Positions 11,506 through 22,280 of a stretch of DNA of 64,000 nt are shown piece by piece. The DNA lies in NCBI GenBank assembly GCA_014155875.1, contig JACEFZ010025803.1:38663-102662 (forward strand). Reading direction: 5' to 3'. The stretch's first letter is position 1. The number at the start of each line of letters is the position of its first letter. This stretch comes from Cepaea nemoralis. Its lineage: Eukaryota; Mollusca; Gastropoda; Stylommatophora; Helicidae. A program made the translations under genes and the position numbers. Under the pieces are notes generated by a model. It did no database searches, had not been told where the DNA came from, and saw only the letters and a program-made list of their open reading frames with translations.

Positions 11506-12668
11506 TGACAGTTGATATGCGTATTCTTTTATTAGTGATGTCATTAATTCTTTTTTGCATTAATGTGGTATTCGGAGTGTTGTGTTGGTTTTGAATTTCC
11601 CTGCAATCTTTTCTCGAACCATGCTTCTTTTGCCTCTTTGCAAATTTGTTTTATTTTCCCGTGAATCCCTTCATATTTCTCATGGTTATTTTTGTTCTTA
11701 TTTCGATGAGTTTTATGATGTCTTCCGTCACCATTCCTTACTTCATCTTATTCTTTTTGGATAGTTGTTCCTTCAGCTTGGTTAACTGATTTCTTTAATA
11801 TTACCCATGGTCGCTGACATCTTGAAAAAATATTTCCAGATCGGACAATGCACCAAATCTGTTCTTTACTTCTTCGCTGAATTTGTCTTTGGTCTCCTCA
11901 TTCTTCAGTACACGTAGATACAATTTTGTTTCTTTCTTGGTGTACGATATTTGACCTTCTTAAATTTTATATGTATGTTGCTTTGAGTAATTTATGGTCG
12001 CTGTAGCAGTCTGCCTTTGGTACTGATTTGCGACTATTAAGGCATTTCGAAATCTTCTGTCGATGAGAATGTAATTAATCTGATTTCTGATCTTATGACC
12101 AAGACACCTCCATGTCCATAATCTCATTGGGTGTTGTTGATAAAAGGTGTTTCCAATAATCACATCATGCTCTTTTTCCCGTTGTACAAGTCTGCAACCT
12201 CTTTCATTCTGATCCACTATTAAATACTAGGCTACCGTGCATACGTCCTGTTGAATTTCAACGGTAGCTTTAAAGTCACCCATTATGATAATTAATTCTG
12301 AGTGCTTGCATTTCTTGAAAGCATTCTCCAAATCATTACACAATTCATCGATGTTTTCATCACTGCTGTCTGTTGTTGGTGCATAAACTTGTATGATGTT
12401 GAGATCAAAAAGTATGTCAGTCAACTTTACCCAACTTTACAACTGACACAGTCCAACATCCTTTGATAGATTTTGATCTCTCCATATCCATTATAAGTAC
12501 AAAACCTCGTTGTTTGTTTTTCTCTACTCCAGAATGGTTTATGTTATATTACTCGGATGTTCTTATGTATAATACCTGCCTATCTGGTATCATATATACC
12601 TAGCATGTTAATATTCAGCTTTCTAATTTCTTTCTTATTAATATCGCTTGCTAGCTTGCTCTAAAAGC
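11506..12668 (-). pseudogene. RTE/BovB-like LINE fragment R1, AP-type endonuclease
   Basis: Broken frames on the minus strand show endonuclease/exonuclease/phosphatase-family blocks in order: a degraded LNINMLGI block, NIIQVYAPTTDSSDENIDE, IIIMGDFKA, then ERGCRLVQ, IIGNTFYQQHPMRLWTW and KIRNQINYILI. The domain normally nicks target DNA to prime reverse transcription. Several stops and frameshifts separate the blocks, so it is dead. Its 5' edge abuts the ORF1-only LINE at 12669. Confidence 0.78.
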
Positions 12669-14640
12669 AAAAATTCCAAATTCGGCCTCGTTGAACCTGC
12701 TTCTTTCAGCTATGGTTATTGTGAGGTCTGTGGTCTTTGTAGGTTTATTCACCCTATTTTCTTGTCTTGTGCGCTCTTACGAGTTGGTCCTGTCTCGGAC
12801 TGGTTATATCGGCTTTTGTGTCTGTGACGTCAGCTGGGGGGTTGGTCGGCGGCTGTCCTTTGTTCCCTCCCCTCTTGTGGCTTCCTTTGTTAGTGAAGGC
12901 TCCTGGCTCGTCTGGCTTGACTGCTCGCAGTCCTTATAAGGACTTTTAATTTGGTGTTTTTGCCTCCTTTTTGTGTATTGCCTGTAGAAGCTTTTCGATG
13001 TGCTTTTCCTCCTTGCGCCTTTTTTTTTCCTTCATTTTCGCGTTTGAGTTTTTGCTGTCTTTCGATTGCTTCCTCTGAGGTCAGCCATGGGACGATCACT
13101 CCGTCATCCATATAGTATAACCACGGGTGTTCGTCATCCTCGTATAAATCTGGTTCTTCAGCAGTACGGCAGGGCATTGGTTTCCCCTGGAGTTTCTTGA
13201 ACTTCTTTTCTTTTTCTTCTATGCGCTTTCTGTATTCCTTGCACTTGAGTTTGTGTATCCTCCTTATCTCTGCGATTTCTTCATCGGTGAATACTGGCGG
13301 TATCGGGGCGCCCTCAATGCCGTCGTCAGGGTTCTCATCTCGGTTTTCTTCGGATGTCTGGCAGGATATTGGCTTCCGTTTGAATGTCTCGGGCGTCGTG
13401 GTTGGGCTCCTGGCTTTCGCTTGCGATTCAGGCTCGGTCTCTTGGTTTTCATCTCGTGGTTTCTCTGTGATTTCTTGTATGACTTCTGTTGGTTTGTTTT
13501 GGAAAAGTTCCGTTTCAGCTTTTTGCAGTTGTCGCTCTGATTTAATGGTTTGTAGGATTTTTTCGTTCTCCTTCTTTATCAGTGCCATATGCTCCACTTC
13601 TTGCTTGATGTTTCGCTGGATCTCCTTTATTTCAACAAGCAGCTTTTCATTGTCCCTGGTCGGTGCCAGTGTTTGAAGCAGCTTGATTTGCTTCTTAAGC
13701 TCATCTATCCGGTTTTGCAATTGAGCATTTTTCCGCTTGTGAGATACCCGTGGCTGTCTCGCACCTCCTTATATGGAGTCTTTGTGGTGATAGCGAACTT
13801 TAGGACGTCTCTGTGTCTTTGAAGGTACGGACAGTCCAAGCATCTTGCTCCATGCTTGCCCAGGAAGTTGGCGCACATTCTTTTGTTGTTGGGTGCTCGG
13901 AAGTCCGTGTCCAGTTTAGTCAGCGGACACTCCCTGAAGGCGTAGTGATCGGCGCAGTACCGGCAGATTTCCGTCTTACTGCGACATGCTACTCTGCTGT
14001 TGCCGGCACTCTGGCAACTGGAACATTGATTGACTCTTGGGATGAATCTCTCTGGCTGTTGTATTTTCTTGTTGATTGATATTGTGGTTGGCATTTAGCT
14101 GCCATCTGTCTTCACCACCACCAAGGTTGTAAGAATCTTGGAGTAGGTGAGTAGCCGCTCCGTCTTCAGGAATCGGGTGCGGAGATTCTCTTCTCGTAAC
14201 TGCTGCAGGATTTCTTCGTCTGATAGCTCCACTTGTATACGCTTGACAACCCACTTGCTTGTCGGTGAGTCGGTGGTTCCGACTCTGGTGTCTTTCTCCT
14301 CCCTCTGCTTCACAGTAGGTTTGGCTCTTGTTTCTGGTGGGTTGTCGTCGTCGTCCTTCCTTGTGGTATCTTCGTTAGAGGTTGCTTGAGGTTCTTGTTG
14401 TTTGCTGCAGCTCGCAGGTAGATTCTCTCCGCTCGTCTTCTTGTCGGCTCCCACGCTGCACATCTTGGTTGCCACGTGTCTTTTGGTGTTCTTGCTAGGT
14501 GCCATTTTCCCCCGTATCAGGCTTCGTGACTTGTTCAGGTGACTTGTCTTGTTTGGGCTCGCAGTTGCGAATGATGATGAACGCACGCACGATGCACGTA
14601 TTAATATCAAATTGATTTTACCACTTATAGGTTCAAACGT
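12669..14640 (-). pseudogene. ORF1-only LINE copy 1 (PRE_C2HC-like, zinc knuckles, coiled coil)
   Basis: The minus strand encodes a Gag-like ORF1 of the I/Jockey type, the RNA-binding partner of LINE ORF2. From 14610 comes a Lys/Ser/Glu-rich leader and an ELSDEEILQQLREEN block typical of the domain before the knuckles. An in-frame TAA at 14095-14097 follows. Next is a Cys/His cluster (CSSCQ...CRYCADHYAFRECP), then CLDCPYLQRHRD. A frameshift near 13720 leads to a 276-codon coiled-coil frame (12890-13720) rich in Lys and Glu. After the stop about 220 bp remain before the copy ends at 12669. No ORF2 follows. Copy 2 at 33478 ends at the same place. Confidence 0.75.
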
Positions 14641-14685
14641 TCCAAGTCCCCTCTTTCAATGTTGATAATCTTTTATACTCAGCCG

Positions 14686-15075
14686 CTTCCTGACGGTCTG
14701 AAGTCACCTCGTGCATATGACTACCCCTTCTATGGCGCACCCATTTACGCCAATTTTCTGATTCTCGATGAACTGACTAAACATGATTTTCTAGGCAAAT
14801 GTAGAGAAGGTAGTTTGCCATTGCTTTCCTTCTTAGCAGTGCCCACACTAGTCGATGACCGAAGCTATTGTTCCCCCCCCCCCCCCCCCCAAAAAAAAAG
14901 AGATCCTCTACCTACCGTCGTGAAATTGGAGATCATAACCTACAACTATCTGTCGGCTGCTCTTCAACTGCATCCACCACCTGCACCCATGGGTTCACGC
15001 AACCCTGCTTGGGGGTGGGGGTGAGGAAGGGGAGGGGCTAAACGGGTATTCCACCTTGCCCAATGGTGTCCCGTA
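14686..15075 (-). mobile_element. RTE 5' untranslated fragment R2
   Basis: In reverse complement this matches the RTE 5' regions at 49540-49960 and 55480-55905: shared blocks around CAGCCGACAGATAGTTGTAG, the GCAATGGCAAACTACCTTCT stretch and the AGGCAGAGGATCTC block. A C-run plus A-run (14873-14899) replaces part of it. It holds no coding sequence. Confidence 0.7.
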
Positions 15076-15599
15076 GGCTAGCGGGGGAAAGGAGACACCT
15101 CACTTCGCCTTTGATAAGGGAACGCTTTTGATAGGGAATTCGCCATGCATAATGCATATCATTAACGTCGTCTGACAAAATCGACGAAACAAACTTTGGA
15201 AATCCTGAGTAAAAACATGACTAACAATAATTAATGATGCTCATACCAGGTGACATGACAATAGACTTAACCTCCTTAGTTCGTCAATATTTCTAAAGAG
15301 TGTCCACTAGAACTATGATACCTAGAAATAAAATTCGATTTTTTTTTTCAGAACATTCCTAGTTCCTTATTATTAAATCCACTAAATATCCATCCGGTCC
15401 GAACATACAACAATCTTCCATTTCAGAACATCTATCTCTCCCATGACGCCTTTGATATATCAGTAATGTATATAATTCAAAGTTTATATCAAATTCATTT
15501 CTCTTGCAGTTGCAGTTTGTATAAATTTATGCCAGTATATCGATCAGGGTGATGCATTATACTCATTGACATATCATACGGTAGCGTGTTTCGTGACAT

Positions 15600-15661
15600 A
15601 ATTCTTTCTTCCAATAATCCATCCATCCATCCGTCCATCCATCCGTCCGTCCATTCGTCCG

Positions 15662-15701
<40 letters not shown>

Positions 15702-15765
15702 TATTCTTTCTTTCTTTCTGTCTTTCTTTCTTTCTTTCTTTCCATCTCTCTGCCTGAGTCTTGGC

Positions 15766-15835
<70 letters not shown>

Positions 15836-15840
15836 CTGTC
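15600..15840. repeat. compound microsatellite (TCCA/TCCG)n-(TTTC)n-(TC)n
   Basis: Three adjoining simple-repeat blocks: TCCA/TCCG about 15616-15660, TTTC about 15661-15745 and TC about 15772-15832. Long Ser/Leu/Phe frames across it are artefacts. The stretches 15076-15599 and 15841-16264 hold nothing I can identify. Confidence 0.9.
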
Positions 15841-16710
15841 TGTCTTTCTCTATTCTTTCTCCCTCTTCTACCTACATGTCTTGTATAACGTCACTACTAA
15901 ATGACCAGCCGCTGAAGAAGACGTCAACTGAGACCATTCAAATGGACCATATTTTCTGGTGGTGTTTCTCCCAAAGCGGAAGCGTCTTTGCCTCTCAAAT
16001 AACGCCAACCTCACAGTCCTATGCCATGTTTAACCACTGGATTCCGGTTTCTCTCCCCCCCCCTTTCATTACTAAATATTCCAAGACTCCGTGACACGTC
16101 TGTCTTCAGGATTTTCTTGTTTCTGTCAAATATATTTCTAAGAGGTCAGCGTGCACGTGAGGTTTAACACACCCGCGTTTAAACGTCCTCTGCACTGATG
16201 GCGGGGTAGTGGGGTGTTTTCCCACACACTGGTCAGTTGTACTTAAACTTTGATTACTCGTTGAAAAAGCAACCCATCCATCATCCATCATGTGCCATGC
16301 CGGAAAGCGTGGGAGGTCATGACTCGCCATTTCACTCGATCACCAGAGTCGTGGATCAGTTCAGTGTTCCTGTCTCGACCATGCCACGTGGCCAGGCCAT
16401 CGAGGTATTTACTTCTCGGTCTTCCCCTTGGTCTGTTCCCTTCGATCTTGCCTGTTGTCACCGAGTTCTCAAATTAATTTCTTCTCATATCATGTCCAAA
16501 AAATGTTGACTATCTACGTCTAATTTCTCTAATCAATTTACGATTTTCATTTGTTTCCTGTAGGACTTGGTCATTTGTTTTTCTGCCTGTCCATGGAATT
16601 CTTTGCATTCTCCTCAGAAACCACATTTCTACAGCCATCAGATGTTTTTCAACTTAATTGCTCATTGTCCAAGTTTCTCATCCATATAAAAGTACAGGTT
16701 CTATGTAGCA

Positions 16711-16966
16711 CAGGCTTGGCCATGGGAATCCCATGGGAAATAAGGGGGATTTTCTTAATAGTGTAGGGATGGGATGGACGGGATGGGACAGGTATAAATT
16801 ACCATTGGATGGGACAGAAAAACATGCCCCATGGACAAGCCTGCCAGGCTTTGCCATGGGTATGTTATTCCCATGGGAATCCTATGGGAAAGTCCCATGC
16901 GACGGGATGGTAGGGGACATGCATAAATTACCACGCAATTTAAATTATGTCCCATGGACAACCCTG
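16711..16966. mobile_element. head-to-tail dimer of a small hAT-like inverted-repeat element (MITE)
   Basis: Two related units, 16711-16843 and 16845-16966, each start CAGGCTT-GCCATGGG and end CCCATGGACAA-CCTG, which are imperfect terminal inverted repeats. The dimer is flanked by ATGTAGCA (16703-16710) and ATGTAACA (16967-16974), a 7/8 match and the 8-bp target size of hAT elements. Removing the dimer and one flank restores an open RTE reading through this point, supporting these exact boundaries. It has no coding capacity. Internal repeats of CCCATGGG add further palindromes. Confidence 0.85.
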
Positions 16967-17087
16967 ATGTAACAATTCAACACTCTTTTTCTCGATTCAG
17001 TTGACATCATTTTATTGGTCAGTATGTTTTTCATCTTGCTAAAGGCTACTTTCGCCATGGCGATTTTAGTTCCAATCTCTTCAAGGC

Positions 17088-17499
17088 TAGTTTAGTTAGT
17101 TTAGTTTAGTCGTTGGATCAACATCACGGCACACGGTTTAACCCATAAGTGCTCCGTTTTCCTCCTAACTCAAACCTGAGTCTGGAGAAACTCAGCTCAA
17201 TGCACGAACTCCGTTGCATCGGCGAGGATCCTGAAATACTTTGGGTAGATTTTTAACTCGAAATGTTGCCCGGGCAGCGCCGTTAGGCTACTCTTTTTCG
17301 ATTTCCATTGCCAAGGGATTATTTACGTGCGCAACAATACACACGGGCGTCCGATCTCACTACCCAGAGACCAGGGGAAATTTTATTACTGGAAGTCCAG
17401 GTGGATTTTTTAAATAAATCCCGGTCCTCACCGGGGCCTGAACCCGGCACCTCCAGCACTCGAGGCTGACACCATACCTCGAGACCACTCAGCCCCCTT
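17088..17499 (-). mobile_element. tRNA-derived SINE (family S1), 412 bp, with 10-bp target duplication
   Basis: Flanked by TCTTCAAGGC at 17078-17087 and 17500-17509. Read on the minus strand, the head carries an A-box-like GGCTGAGTGG and a B-box-like GGTTCAGGCCCC. A unique body of about 300 bp follows, then a tail of ACTAA/AAACT repeats. RTE reverse transcriptase resumes exactly outside the duplication. Its 7SL- or LINE-derived tail partner is not recognisable. Confidence 0.88.
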
Positions 17500-18084
17500 T
17501 CTTCAAGGCATCTCCCATCAGATGTTATGACTGTTCCGAGATAATTGTATCGATTCACTTGTTGACGAATATTCCCATTTACTTGTATAGTACATTGTGG
17601 TGCTTCTTTCTTCCTAGTGGCGACCATAATCTGTGTCTTTTTACAATTTAATTCTAACCCCAATTGTTCACTGTGTGCAACAACCGCATCTACTAATTGT
17701 TGCAGATCCTGCTCATTGTCTTCAATCAATACTGTATCATCTGCAAATCTAATGTTATTGATGTTTCGTCCTCCAATGCTGATTCCATTTATTTCTTCTA
17801 CATTTCTGAAAATATTTTCACTGTATAGGGAAAAAAGATCTGGAGACATTACACATCCCTGTCTCACACCTCTCTTAATAGGCTGATATTGTCCTACTTC
17901 ATTATCAATCCTTATGGCAGCTTGTTGTTTCCAATATATGTTTTTAATAAGTATAATGACTTTCTCATCAGTTTGTAGGTCTGCAAGCACATCTACCATG
18001 TTGACATGTCTTACTCTATCGAAAGCCGTTGTGTAGTGTCTTGCAGTGATCTGTAGTTAGACGAATCATAATGAACTAAGCACT

Positions 18085-18260
18085 ATTAAAGAAGGTAGTT
18101 GCTTTCTTTCCTGGCAGTGACCATACTGGCCGGGGACCGCAGCCATTGTCTCGTGAAAGAGATCTTCTGCCTACCGTCACGAAATTTGAGACCATAACCA
18201 ACAAATATCTGTCGGCTGCTCTCAAAGTTTCATCCGCCACCTGCCTTCCGTCGCTTCTTG
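18085..18260 (-). mobile_element. RTE 5' untranslated fragment R4
   Basis: The reverse complement matches the RTE 5' region, including the CAGCCGACAGATA-type block and AAGCAA-TACCTTCTTT. It is shorter than R2 and more diverged. 18261-18483 shows nothing recognisable. Confidence 0.6.
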
Positions 18261-18483
18261 TGAACACTTCCAATAAACGAATACGAAATAACACCACATA
18301 ATCCACAAGAAAGCACTAAAAACAGCGTCCCCCTAAAAATGAACGTTAAAAAAAAAGCAATGGCAAACTACTAATGTGAAATCGCCTCCAAAACCATCCT
18401 GGGGTAGGTCGCGATATTCTGTAAAAAACATGTGGCATTTTTTATATTTCTAAAATAGGAAATCAAAAATCATAAATTTTCAA

Positions 18484-18760
18484 GGAGGTTAGCATGGTCG
18501 AGTGGATAAGAACGATCGTTCTTAAACATACAGTGTGCTGATGCCGAGGTAGGGGGTTCAACCCCATCACTTGTCAGCTGGAATAAAATGTGACTTCTCC
18601 TCCTTGACTAGGGGATGTAAATTACAAGTACCTCAGAAGTCAGAGTGGGTTCGCATGATGGCGAAGGACACTGGTAATAGGGAAAGCTAATCCACACGCA
18701 AGAATCAGTCTAGTTCTCTACAAGTAGTAGCACGCGTATGGATTACGCTAGAGTTCAAAG
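18484..18760 (+). mobile_element. tRNA-derived SINE (family S2), copy a
   Basis: The head reads GTTAGCATGGTCGAGTGGAT (A box) with GGGGGTTCAACCCC (B box) about 50 bp later, like a Leu/Ser-type tRNA. A body block CTCAGAAGTCAGAGTGGGTT is shared with copy b at 19590. The right edge is approximate. Confidence 0.72.
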
Positions 18761-19355
18761 CGAGCGAGAATTTTAAAAACAAAAACAAAAAACCAGCCGT
18801 AATATTTCTTTTAGGTTGGTCAAATTTCTCAGAATAATTCTTGTTCAAAAAGTATTTCATCGGTTTTGCTTTTATTTTCGGCTTTCTTAAGATTTCTGCA
18901 TTTCTCTGTGTTTGTTGTTATGTGACGTCTTGAAGCCTATTTGTACATGGTACAGCCCCATATATCACTTCTAATTTTTGGCCACGTCTCCTCACGCCCT
19001 CCATCTTTCTCCTAGTCTTCCTCCTCCTCTCCTCCCCCTTCTTCTCTTCTTCCATCTTTCCCTCTACCTCTATGTATCTGTTCCCCTCTATTCCCTCCTG
19101 TCATTCCCTGTGTTAAACGAGTCAGGATCTATCAGAGTGAATCTGACCATGAAGTGCATTATGTCTAGTCCCGCCACTACAATCAGACTCCCAGGGGAAA
19201 CCATTTCAATGCGTTCTAAATGAACCCTATTTGCACCGTCAGATGAAAAACAAACCTCGAAAACAAACATTTAACATACAGACATTTTCCCAGAGATGCT
19301 CTTAAATTCCTAAGATTGATTTTATGTCATCACAATCTTATCTGTTCTTGAGTTT

Positions 19356-19450
19356 ATGGAATCTGTCTTTGTAATAAAAGTCTGGTGTGCAATTTGGTGT
19401 GTATGGAATTTGTCTTTGTAATCAAAGTCTAGTGTCCAATTTGGTGTGTC
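19356..19450. repeat. 46-bp tandem duplication
   Basis: TATGGAATCTGTCTTTGTAA at 19356 recurs with few changes at 19402. The surrounding 18800-19589 holds no identified gene. Confidence 0.7.
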
Positions 19451-19589
19451 TTGACAAATGCATTGCAAGGTTCGATAGGCAATTATATAAGACACAAGAA
19501 AGACATGTAAGCTGAAGTATGATCCACTATTGTTATAATCAGCGTCTGTGGCTTAGTTGATGTTGAATGGCGTTTTACAATTGCCCGAT

Positions 19590-19800
19590 AGAGGTCAGTA
19601 TGGCCGAATGGATAAGAACGCTTGCTCTTAAACTTCACATGCGCTGAAGCCGAGGTCATCATGATTAAAATATCAACTTTCTTTTCCTTAACGCGGGGAA
19701 GTAGATTAATAGTAACTCAGAAGTCGGAGTGGGTTCGTCTGATGGCGAGGTCCACTGGTAATAGGGAAAGCTAACCCACACCTGGAAACCAGACTCAGAC
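19590..19800 (+). mobile_element. tRNA-derived SINE (family S2), copy b
   Basis: GTCAGTATGGCCGAATGGAT matches the S2 A-box region. The body shares AACTCAGAAGTCGGAGTGGG and GGTAATAGGGAAAGCTAA with copy a. The B box is degraded. Confidence 0.7.
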
Positions 19801-19945
19801 TTTTTGAGCAGACCGCTTTCTTTTGATTTCGACGGTGCGAGAGTCGGTCGTCAGAAAGCAATTGCAAACAAGTCAACGTAAGATTACCTAGTGACACAAA
19901 TAGCCGATAAATGCTGGGTCTGATAACAACGTCCTGGGAAATGAA
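19801..19945 (+). mobile_element. partial SINE of family S4
   Basis: This contains the S4 core GTCGGTCGTCAGAAAGCAAT and the AATGCTGGGTCTG...ACGTCCTG tail block, and lacks the tRNA-like head. It directly follows S2 copy b. 19946-20258 holds nothing I recognise. Confidence 0.55.
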
Positions 19946-20258
19946 CAGGCTGATAGGCTGAAAGGGAATGCACCACTTGGTGGTAGATTACCTATGGACA
20001 AGGGAGACGGACAGATTGAGAGCCCGTATGCGGACAGGATGAGATTGCGGTGGATTGGTAGGGGTTTTGTAGAATCTCAAAACTGAGAGGGAAGCCCAAG
20101 AGAACTTTCAATCAGATAGCGATGAGCACGATGAGTATGATTCTTCGCTGGCTGTTGAACGAGGGGACGGAGCGCGTATGTGAATGCCCTCAGTGCACTG
20201 ATGTCGGGTCTTAGCTCAGCTCACCTGAACTCAACTTGATCCCATTGTTCTAGTCCTT

Positions 20259-20522
20259 GTGCTTCTTGTTCTTTTCTTTTTTGTTCGACATCTCTTACTT
20301 GGTTTTGTTCTGTTTCTTCTACTTTTTTTTGGTTCTCCTTGTTGTTGTTGTTGTTCTTCTTCTTCTTCGTGTTCTACTTCCTCTAACTGTTTTTGCTCTT
20401 CATTCTCATGCTTTGCCGCTCTTATTCTTGTTCTTCTTGCTCTTCGTGTTCTTGTTTCTATTGCTCATGGTTTTGTTCTTCTTACTTTAGTTCTTGTTCT
20501 TCTTGCACGTGTTTTTATTCGA

Positions 20523-20570
<48 letters not shown>

Positions 20571-20745
20571 CTTCTTCTTCTTCTTCTTCTTCTTCTTCTT
20601 CTTCTTCTTCTTCTTCTTCTTCTTCTTCTTCTTCTTCTTCTTCTTCTTCTTCTTCTTCTTCTTCCTCCTCCTCCTCCTCCTCCTTCTCTTCGTCCACCCC
20701 TTCACCTCCCCCTCCTCTTCCTCCTCCTCCTCCTCCTTCAGAGCA
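20259..20745. repeat. pyrimidine-rich low complexity with (TTG)n, (TTC)n and (CTC)n
   Basis: (TTG)n at about 20523-20570 passes into (TTC)n at about 20571-20663, then (CTC)n. All six frames stay open as homopolymers of Leu, Ser, Phe, Glu, Lys and Asn, so none is a gene. 20746-21280 shows no feature. Confidence 0.92.
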
Positions 20746-21280
20746 ACTAACAGTCGGCCTAAACATTCTCCCCAAGAAAACACTGTTCCTGCTTGTACCG
20801 CAAGTGTGTTTCACTGTCACGTTTATCCCACATCCCAGCAAACCTCACATACATCACACAGAATCTCCGACCGCCATCCAGCCAAACTTCTGCTACAAGT
20901 CTGCTAGTTTATGCTCCGCCACGGAGACAATACCGCCCCTGATTCTCTCTGCCGCCATATTGATTCGACATCGTCTGCATTATCAATCACTGTAACTGAT
21001 ATTTAAGTACCTGCTCGGATGATAGGCGGGAACGCCGGACCTCAACCACCTCACTGGTCCCCTGACTATGAATGCGATTAATTAAAAATCATCAGTCCTG
21101 GCTGGCAGGGTAGGTTAAATAGTTATGTCTGCGAGCAAATGTCCCGGGTTGAAACCAGATTAATAACCGACGTGAGCTGGAGGGAATAAAACTGGGTGGT
21201 GGTAATGTTAGATTAGGGTTGTGAGGAGTGGATCCAGTAGCGTGCTTTTCCCAACGCTGGGATGTATACTAGTACTGTTG

Positions 21281-21358
21281 TGTGTGTGTGTGTGTGTGTG
21301 CGCGCACGTGCGTGCGTGCGTGCGTGCGTGCGTGCCTGTGTGTGTGTGTGTGTGTGTG
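21281..21358. repeat. (TG)n/(CG)-interrupted dinucleotide repeat
   Basis: (TG)n, then CGCGCACGTGCG(TGCG)n, then (TG)n again. The alternating purine-pyrimidine tract could adopt Z-form. No gene is present. Confidence 0.9.
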
Positions 21359-21473
21359 GACAAGATGGGAGCTAGGTTGAATAATGACATTGATTGAGTT
21401 ATTTTACCTGATCTTCTTGTCATTATTGTTAATTTCTAACCGATAATCTTCGTGTTTAACTTTTGTTTCTTGT

Positions 21474-21652
21474 AGTTGTTGTTGTTGTTGTTGCTGTCGT
21501 ATGTCGTTGTTGTTGCTATGTTGTTGTTGTGTGTTGTTGAGTTGTTATTGTATGTTGTTGTGTTGTTGTTGTTGTTGTTGTTCTTCTTCTTCTTCTTCTT
21601 CTTCTTCTTCTTCTTCTTCTTCTTCTTCTTCTTCTTCTTCTTCTTCTTCTCT
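21474..21652. repeat. (TTG)n-(TTC)n microsatellite
   Basis: TTG-rich from 21474 and pure (TTC)n at about 21582-21650. It has the same TTG-to-TTC order as the tract at 20523-20663. Confidence 0.92.
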
Positions 21653-21696
21653 CGTTCTTATATTTATATTCATTATTAATAGTCTTGTGTGGGAGA

Positions 21697-21850
21697 CTCT
21701 TTGGCGAAGTAGTCAATCCGTCTGCCTCGTGCTCCGAAGCTTGTGAGTTCGATTGCTGGCTACGTCTTTCGGTTCACAGGTGCATTTTTCTCGGATACTC
21801 CTGATGGTCGTCGTCGAGTTCGTACTTTGTGCGATGCTTTCTGCAGTTCG
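21697..21850 (+). mobile_element. tRNA-derived SINE (family S3), copy a
   Basis: TTTGGCGAAGTAGTCAATCCG (A box) and GTGAGTTCGATTGC (B box) precede a body with GGATACTCCTGATGGTCGTC. This matches the copies at 48021 and 53963 in order and spacing but is more diverged. Confidence 0.65.
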
Positions 21851-22280
21851 CCCTTCGTCTTCTTCTTGTTCTTCTTATTCTTGTTAGTTTTGTTCTAGTC
21901 CTTGTTCTCGTTCCTCTTATGGTATTTGTTCTTTTTGTTCCATTTTTTTCCTTCTGGTTCTAGTTCTTGTTGTTGTTGTTCATCTTCTTCTTCGTATTGT
22001 TCTTCTTACGAGGGTCTTCAAATGAAAACATTTAAAGTGTGAAGAAATTACAATAACCATGCCATTGTTTTGTAACATGTCAATATTGTTGTTAAGGATG
22101 TCAAGAGTGTTCTTCACGTGACATCACGGTGGAGACGAACACGGCGACATCATAAGGACAGTTTAAACATGGTCGCTTCTCTTTTGACATGCACCAAAGA
22201 TGAGGACTGTTCTGGTATTTGCTTTGTGATCAGTGAAGTGGTGAAACCTATAAAAATGCATCGGCGAACGAAGGTCTAGT

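Larger units (their letters stand above)
16265..18040 (-). pseudogene. RTE/BovB-like LINE fragment R3, C-terminal half of RT with 3' tail
   Basis: On the minus strand the frame from 17999 contains RT motif B (GVRQGCVMSPDLFSLYSE), the catalytic motif C RFADDTVLI, and the downstream NYLGTVITSDGR block. The protein is then cut by a SINE (17088-17499). It resumes with SKMKNILTNKM and is cut again by a MITE dimer (16711-16966). It resumes through a degraded YG.E.W region, FFGHDMRR and TTGKIEG, and ends near a GATG-rich tail at about 16265-16290, as in other RTE 3' ends here. Several stops make it inactive. Confidence 0.82.

Noticed and set aside
13197..13676. 159-codon plus frame rich in Ser/Phe
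   Set aside because: Antisense shadow of the Lys/Glu-rich coiled coil of the ORF1-only LINE.
20259..20995. Long overlapping frames of poly-Leu, poly-Ser, poly-Phe, poly-Glu and poly-Lys
   Set aside because: All derive from the (TTG)n/(TTC)n/(CTC)n tract being open in every frame. There is no protein-like composition outside the repeat.
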